From positions 41,416,001 through 41,480,000 of the forward strand of contig CM114274.1 of NCBI GenBank assembly GCA_050084515.1: a DNA stretch of 64,000 nucleotides, given 5' to 3'. The stretch is from Blasia pusilla. Its lineage: Eukaryota; Marchantiophyta; Marchantiopsida; Blasiales. A program made the position numbers and the translations under genes. Shown here piece after piece: positions 59,700 to 64,000 of the stretch (position 1 is the first letter of the stretch; every line of letters starts with the position of its first letter). Under the pieces are notes generated by a model, which saw nothing but the letters and a program-made list of their open reading frames with translations, made no database searches and was not told the origin of the DNA.

Positions 59700-61359
59700 G
59701 TATAGTTATAGTTAACATTTCCACCTACTATATCCTCTTTTACCATCGGATTTTCAATTAAATCTAAGTTGATCAACATGAATATTTGTGGAATGACTTC
59801 CTTTGATTTGAGTAACTTGCAGTCATATATGGTTGAACCTACTCTAACTTATGAAGCGGAAATAGTTCAACATGGGAAAAGGAAGATTTCATCACAAATA
59901 GAGGCCTTGCCAACTACGCACTCTAGTTATGAGGAGTGTGTTTGGTTTTATCATATGTAGAGCCCTATTATAAAATTTATTAAGAAAATAAGGAACCAAA
60001 GATTAGAATGCATCGGCCTAAACATTGGAGTTCAAGTTCGAATTGGGAAGAGGAGTTCTATAGAAGAAAGTGCAAATGGTAATACAACTCAAACTATTCC
60101 TAAGATTACGATCATCAACTTGAAAATAGTTTTTTTTTTTAGTTTTTAATCAATCTGATTATGTTAGTCAGTTTATTCTTCACAATCTATTTGACACCAG
60201 TTTGGATGTCTCACACAAAATTTGAGTATGAATAGCCAAGCAAAATCATCATCGACTAGAAGATAGAAGTCTAGGTCTAGATACATACCAAGGTAACTCC
60301 TCTAGTCTATAATGACCTCTTGTATTGAAAGTTCATGTGACAACATTTATATTTCTTGTTGTGGATAGTTAAATGATCTTATAGGACTTGTGAACTTTTC
60401 ACATGATATCTCGAAATGGGGATGGTCTTTCAAACATATAATTTAGAGCAGTTTTTTTCATGTTGATGATGGATATGCATGTGGGCAGGTTTAGAATATG
60501 TACTAACTAAGTGCCCTTCCTTTGTATTTTTGTAATTGTGAATTGGAGATCACATATTACTCACCAAGCCAAAGCTAAGTAGAATGGTCCTTGGGTCATA
60601 TCGGGATCTCGTGGTAGGACATTCCTCTATGCATGATTAGGATGGATCTTAATGAAGTATTTGATCTTGAACATGCTCTATGTATGCCAAATTTGGCATA
60701 AAAACTTGCATAAGAAATGTTTGGTAATGCACATGGTTCAAGCATATTTTGGCTAGTAATACACTCGAGAAAAGTAATCCATTAAAGTAGTTTTTCCTTT
60801 AGCCACCTTACTCCTAGAGATGAACTATCTGTTTTTAAAGAAAAATTGTGAGTGGCTTCAATGGGCATAAGAGATCTATCTAGCGTGGTGAAGATGAGAA
60901 TAAAAAAAATAATGGATTTGATTTTTGATCCTAACTTAAGTCATCCATATGTTATTCTATTTTCAACCTCTTGCGTATGGCAGATTCATTATTGTATTGT
61001 ATGAAGAATCCGCGTTGGTGAGGATCCATACTTCATTTTTTTTCTATCATACGGTTGGAAAATAACTTCGTAAACAACTCCTTCTTCACACGCAATCACA
61101 TCTACTCCTACCCTGGAATCTCACTTGGTGACAACTCTTATTATATTCCTTAACGTACCTTAGTTGAGACTTTATAAGACATCTCCGCTAACATACCCAA
61201 ATAAACATCTTAATAAATCTAGTAAGTGCAATCATTTGTTAAAATTGTTTCTTAATGATTGTATATTTTTTACGGATAGTATGAAATCAAATAAATTAAG
61301 TCCTAAGAATGATAGGTTATCAAACACTCCGATGAGTTTACCTTCGATAATAAAAAAAA
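59700..61359. other. AT-rich intergenic, no gene seen
   Basis: No supported gene or repeat. Confidence 0.5.
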
Positions 61360-61460
61360 AACCAAGTTGAATTATCCACAAGGTTAGCGCAAAAAACCAA
61401 GTTGAATTGTCCACGAGGTTAGCGCACCTATGTGGTGTGATCACCTATGTGGTGTGGTCA
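61360..61460. repeat. Adjacent 35-bp and 17-bp tandem duplications
   Basis: ccaagttgaatt begins at 61363 and 61398 (35 bp apart). cacctatgtggtgtg begins at 61426 and 61443 (17 bp apart). Confidence 0.85.
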
Positions 61461-62284
61461 CAATATTACCACATCATAATTTCCAATTTTAAGCATTCTA
61501 TGACAAGATTCTAGAATGCATCGATTCTAGTTCTTAAAAGTGTTTAAGAACTAGTATAACTAGTTCTTGAATTTAATTATGTTAGAATTTATATTATGTT
61601 GAGAACCCGTTTTAACCTTTACGGCTTCTCAGTATGCATATGAAAGTGGACCTCCTACCACAAATCTGAAAATACCAAATTAGCTATGGTGGTATGCCTG
61701 GCTTACCTAGGCTCGCTACCTTACCCGGGCTTACCTTACCAAATTCGCTATGGAGGCATGTCTAGGTGGAGAGTAGGGAGGGATTCTCTTCAGATGATAT
61801 GCGTGCTTTCCATACTACAATGATAAATTAGTTGATCCACGGACAAGAGAACTTATTTTCTGGCGGCTCCTTACAATTCTGACGGGCGAATTCCCGTTTG
61901 TTTTCCATAACACACACTTCACTTGAGCTTTACTTGAGATGCTTTCTTTTTCCTTCTCACCTTTCATGAGGATATGGTCTTTTCTCACCCAAAATTCACG
62001 CGATCCCTTATTGCAAGGCTTCTTGCCACACTACTCCACAACTCTAGGTCAGATGGTGTCTCCCCCTCTCACAAAGTGATCAGTCCATTCTATCCCGACG
62101 CAGCTAGATATGAAGCACTAAGCTCCAGGTCGGGATCCGAAATTTTTTACGGTACCCCTTTGATCATTCAAAATTTTCTTCTAAAAATCAACTCAAGTGT
62201 GAGGACGAGGAAAGGCCATTCGAGAATTTGTATCCTTATCCGCATTCCACTTTCTTCAGAGTTCGGGAGAAGTTTCATGTCGAG
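61461..62284. other. Intergenic, no gene seen
   Basis: No supported gene. Confidence 0.5.
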
Positions 62285-62710
62285 AAATTCCATACCTCCC
62301 ACAATGTACTCGAGAAGTCCAAAATGAGCCACAAATCTCGTCCTTGGCTCCACTCTCAATTCGATCTCAAGAAATATCGTAATCTCGAACTCAGGATGCT
62401 CTGAATGGAAGTGTACCTACACCTCTGCATCACCTTGCACTATTGTGATTGATAGAAGGATCATAGTGTCGAGCCTCCCCTTTGAGCTCTCGGGATGAAC
62501 CCGTGTAAGTATTTCTCCCTCTCGTCCTCAGTAAGGAGAAGCGGCACCTCGAGAAATTCCACACTTTGATAACGTATGGGGCTCACGTTCTGAATCGACT
62601 CCTCATCAATCGAGGATCGATCCTAGCCAGGAGAGATCATATTTTCAGCACCATCGTAAAATACGATGAAAATGAGCACCTAGTTTCGTCTGAGGAACTG
62701 GTATTAGAAA
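62285..62710. repeat. Dispersed repeat, copy 2
   Basis: Partner of 32930-33350 in the same orientation: gtactcgagaagtccaaaat, cctcccctttgag, cactttgataacgt, ggctcacgttctga. The inverted arm seen in copy 1 is not obvious here. Confidence 0.6.
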
Positions 62711-63380
62711 ATGAGAGAGACCATACGAAATTTGGAAGAAATCTATCGATCCGTGCATTAAAATCTGCGTCTTGAGTCCCTTTTCTCCGAAATGTTCATT
62801 GTCCATGAGGGCAACACTCCGGTTACTCTCATTCTGATTCCAAAACCCCGAACATAACTGGCCAACCAAACGAATCAAGCCAAGAAAACCTGGGCATCAT
62901 TGTATATCACTTTCCACATCTCTTATCCCATGCGTGATATCTCACCAAATGTATCCAATCCTTGTGCCAAAGATTCACGAACACCCACCTTCAAAGCTTG
63001 CGTCCTATGATGCGGGCGTGGGCTACACTAGCATCCCAGAAGAAAGACAACTAGAAGTTCTCTTGTAGTAACAAAAGACTACGATTTAAAAAAAACGAAA
63101 TCCAGATAAAAAATTTACGGATTCTATTCCCTTGGAGTTTTAAAAAAAAATGGAATGTTTTCAACTTTACACTGTTTCACTCGATTTCTGAGAAGACACT
63201 ATCACCTCCAAGCTGCATTACATAATTTTATTCCGTTTCTAAGAAAGTCATTTAGACTATTTTAATCGGTTCCTATGAAGAAAATGTGTACCGAATCTTA
63301 TTCAATATTTTTTTTCGTTTTTTAAAGATTCGGAGCCATCATTGTCGTGATGCAGTATCCAATACAGAAAGCTTTCACAT
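62711..63380. other. Intergenic, no gene seen
   Basis: AT-rich; no gene. From 63,385 on it resembles the pseudogene's upstream region (27,370-27,730). Confidence 0.5.
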
Positions 63381-63485
63381 TCTTAGTAACGAACTCTCGT
63401 GAATGGGCAGCGTGGTAGTCCAGCATGTCTGCTTTTTTAAAGATTCTCGTGAGTGGCGAACGGTTCTTGTCTGTGGAACGAAGAT

Positions 63486-63493
63486 GTATATAG
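63486..63493 (+). promoter_or_regulatory. TATA box of the subfamily B gene
   Basis: gtatatag, about 105 bp upstream of the ATG. A matching tcgtatatag/tcgtatatgg follows the same gaactgttc/gaacggttc block upstream of the pseudogene, supporting a conserved promoter. Confidence 0.5.
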
Positions 63494-63595
63494 TTCCATA
63501 GAGCGAAAGTGTGCTACACTTCCGCATCCGCCAGCCTCTTGCAGTCTTACCTACTCCCGCTTGAGATCCCTTCTCCACTGCAAGCACATCAGCTC

Positions 63596-64000
63596 ATGGC
63601 GCTCCTCCTTCTGCCCATTCTTCTAGTACTGCCGAGTCTGGTTGCTGCCGTCGACCTCACCACTTACAGGTTCGATAGATGCCAGGGCGATGGGACCGTA
63701 TTCGAGAATGTTCGCAACACAGAATGCACCACTCTGGAAAGTATTCCGCTGTCGTTGTTTTACAGCGGAGGCCGCAACTGCGGAGTTTCCACTTACAGCG
63801 ATGCAGCGTGTGCGAACAGCTTCGTTCAGGGGAAAAACAGTGAGTGCGTGACCCCCGGTTACGGGATCGGCAGCTCCAAGTATGTGGTGTGCTCGATATT
63901 CGATGGCCACCGTCAGCTCCTGGGCGCAGACACTCCGTCCTCAAGCTCCGACTCCGCCCCGTGCGCGAAGCCCAAGATGACCGGAGTGGTGTACACCGAG
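63596..64000 (+). CDS. Secreted six-cysteine protein, subfamily B (3' end beyond window)
   Basis: Open from ATG 63596 to the window edge, 135 codons so far. Residues 1-18 are a signal peptide ending Val-Ala-Ala. The mature domain begins VDLTTYRFDRC, parallel to MDITTY-x-x-x-C in subfamily A. Cysteines at 29, 44, 62, 72, 84 and 99 give X14, X17, X9, X11, X14; the first and third intervals equal those of subfamily A. C-V-S-T-Y-S-D-x-x-C resembles CKIETFTD-x-x-C. Unlike subfamily A it continues past the sixth Cys with a linker (SSSSD) and another Cys at 123. The broken paralogue at 27813 suggests a longer extension. Function unknown; secretion is supported, fold is inferred. Confidence 0.75.
   Translation, partial: MALLLLPILLVLPSLVAAVDLTTYRFDRCQGDGTVFENVRNTECTTLESIPLSLFYSGGRNCGVSTYSDAACANSFVQGKNSECVTPGYGIGSSKYVVCSIFDGHRQLLGADTPSSSSDSAPCAKPKMTGVVYTE

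Noticed and set aside
1-64000. tRNA or rRNA genes
   Set aside because: No cloverleaf box A/B pairs or rRNA core sequences noticed on reading; a covariance-model scan was not possible.

Overview
The window looks like nuclear DNA of a plant-lineage (streptophyte) genome. It is AT-rich and repeat-dense. It holds a plant-type CACTA (En/Spm) transposon with TNP2 and tnpA-like genes, a broken multi-PHD fragment resembling plant EDM2, and a decayed Ty3/Gypsy retrotransposon whose pol region includes a cytosine-5 DNA methyltransferase. Such retrotransposon methyltransferases are known, from memory of the literature, in charophyte algae and dinoflagellates. I cannot name the species; a non-seed plant or charophyte relative is my best guess.

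Region 1 (1-19,900) is a cluster of small, intronless, GC-rich genes for secreted six-cysteine proteins. One is on the plus strand (82-393) and four are on the minus strand (3943-4284, 9106-9450, 14173-14523, 18110-18433). The minus-strand starts are about 3.9-5.2 kb apart. All five have a signal peptide, a mature chain starting Met-Asp-Ile-(Thr/Ser), and the cysteine spacing C-X14-C-X15/16-C-X9-C-X14-C-X16-C. Each gene has its own degenerate tandem array within about 2.2 kb. A longer second subfamily starts at 63,596 and runs off the right edge (C-X14-C-X17-C-X9-C-X11-C-X14-C). A broken copy of that subfamily lies at 27.8-28.3 kb. Function is unknown; a compact disulfide-stabilised extracellular (defence-like or signalling) protein is an inference only.

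Region 2 (19.9-38.5 kb) has no intact gene. It holds the pseudogene, a direct/inverted repeat cluster upstream of it, several tandem arrays, near-perfect hairpins, and pairs of diverged dispersed repeats.

Region 3 (38.5-57.6 kb) is a transposon block, all read on the minus strand. The CACTA element has its left end at 38,525, an ATGACT-rich subterminal array, and tnpA-like and TNP2 genes. Next come two broken host-gene fragments (tandem BRCT; multi-PHD). Then comes the Gypsy element: gag with zinc knuckle, protease, C5-methyltransferase, RT, RNase H, integrase, and a C-terminal PHD finger. All of these transposon genes are broken by stops and frameshifts. Many stops sit where Gln or Arg is expected, as deamination of methylated cytosine would produce.

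Region 4 (57.6-63.4 kb) is AT-rich repeat DNA with one unrecognised open stretch. I saw no tRNA, rRNA or CRISPR array.
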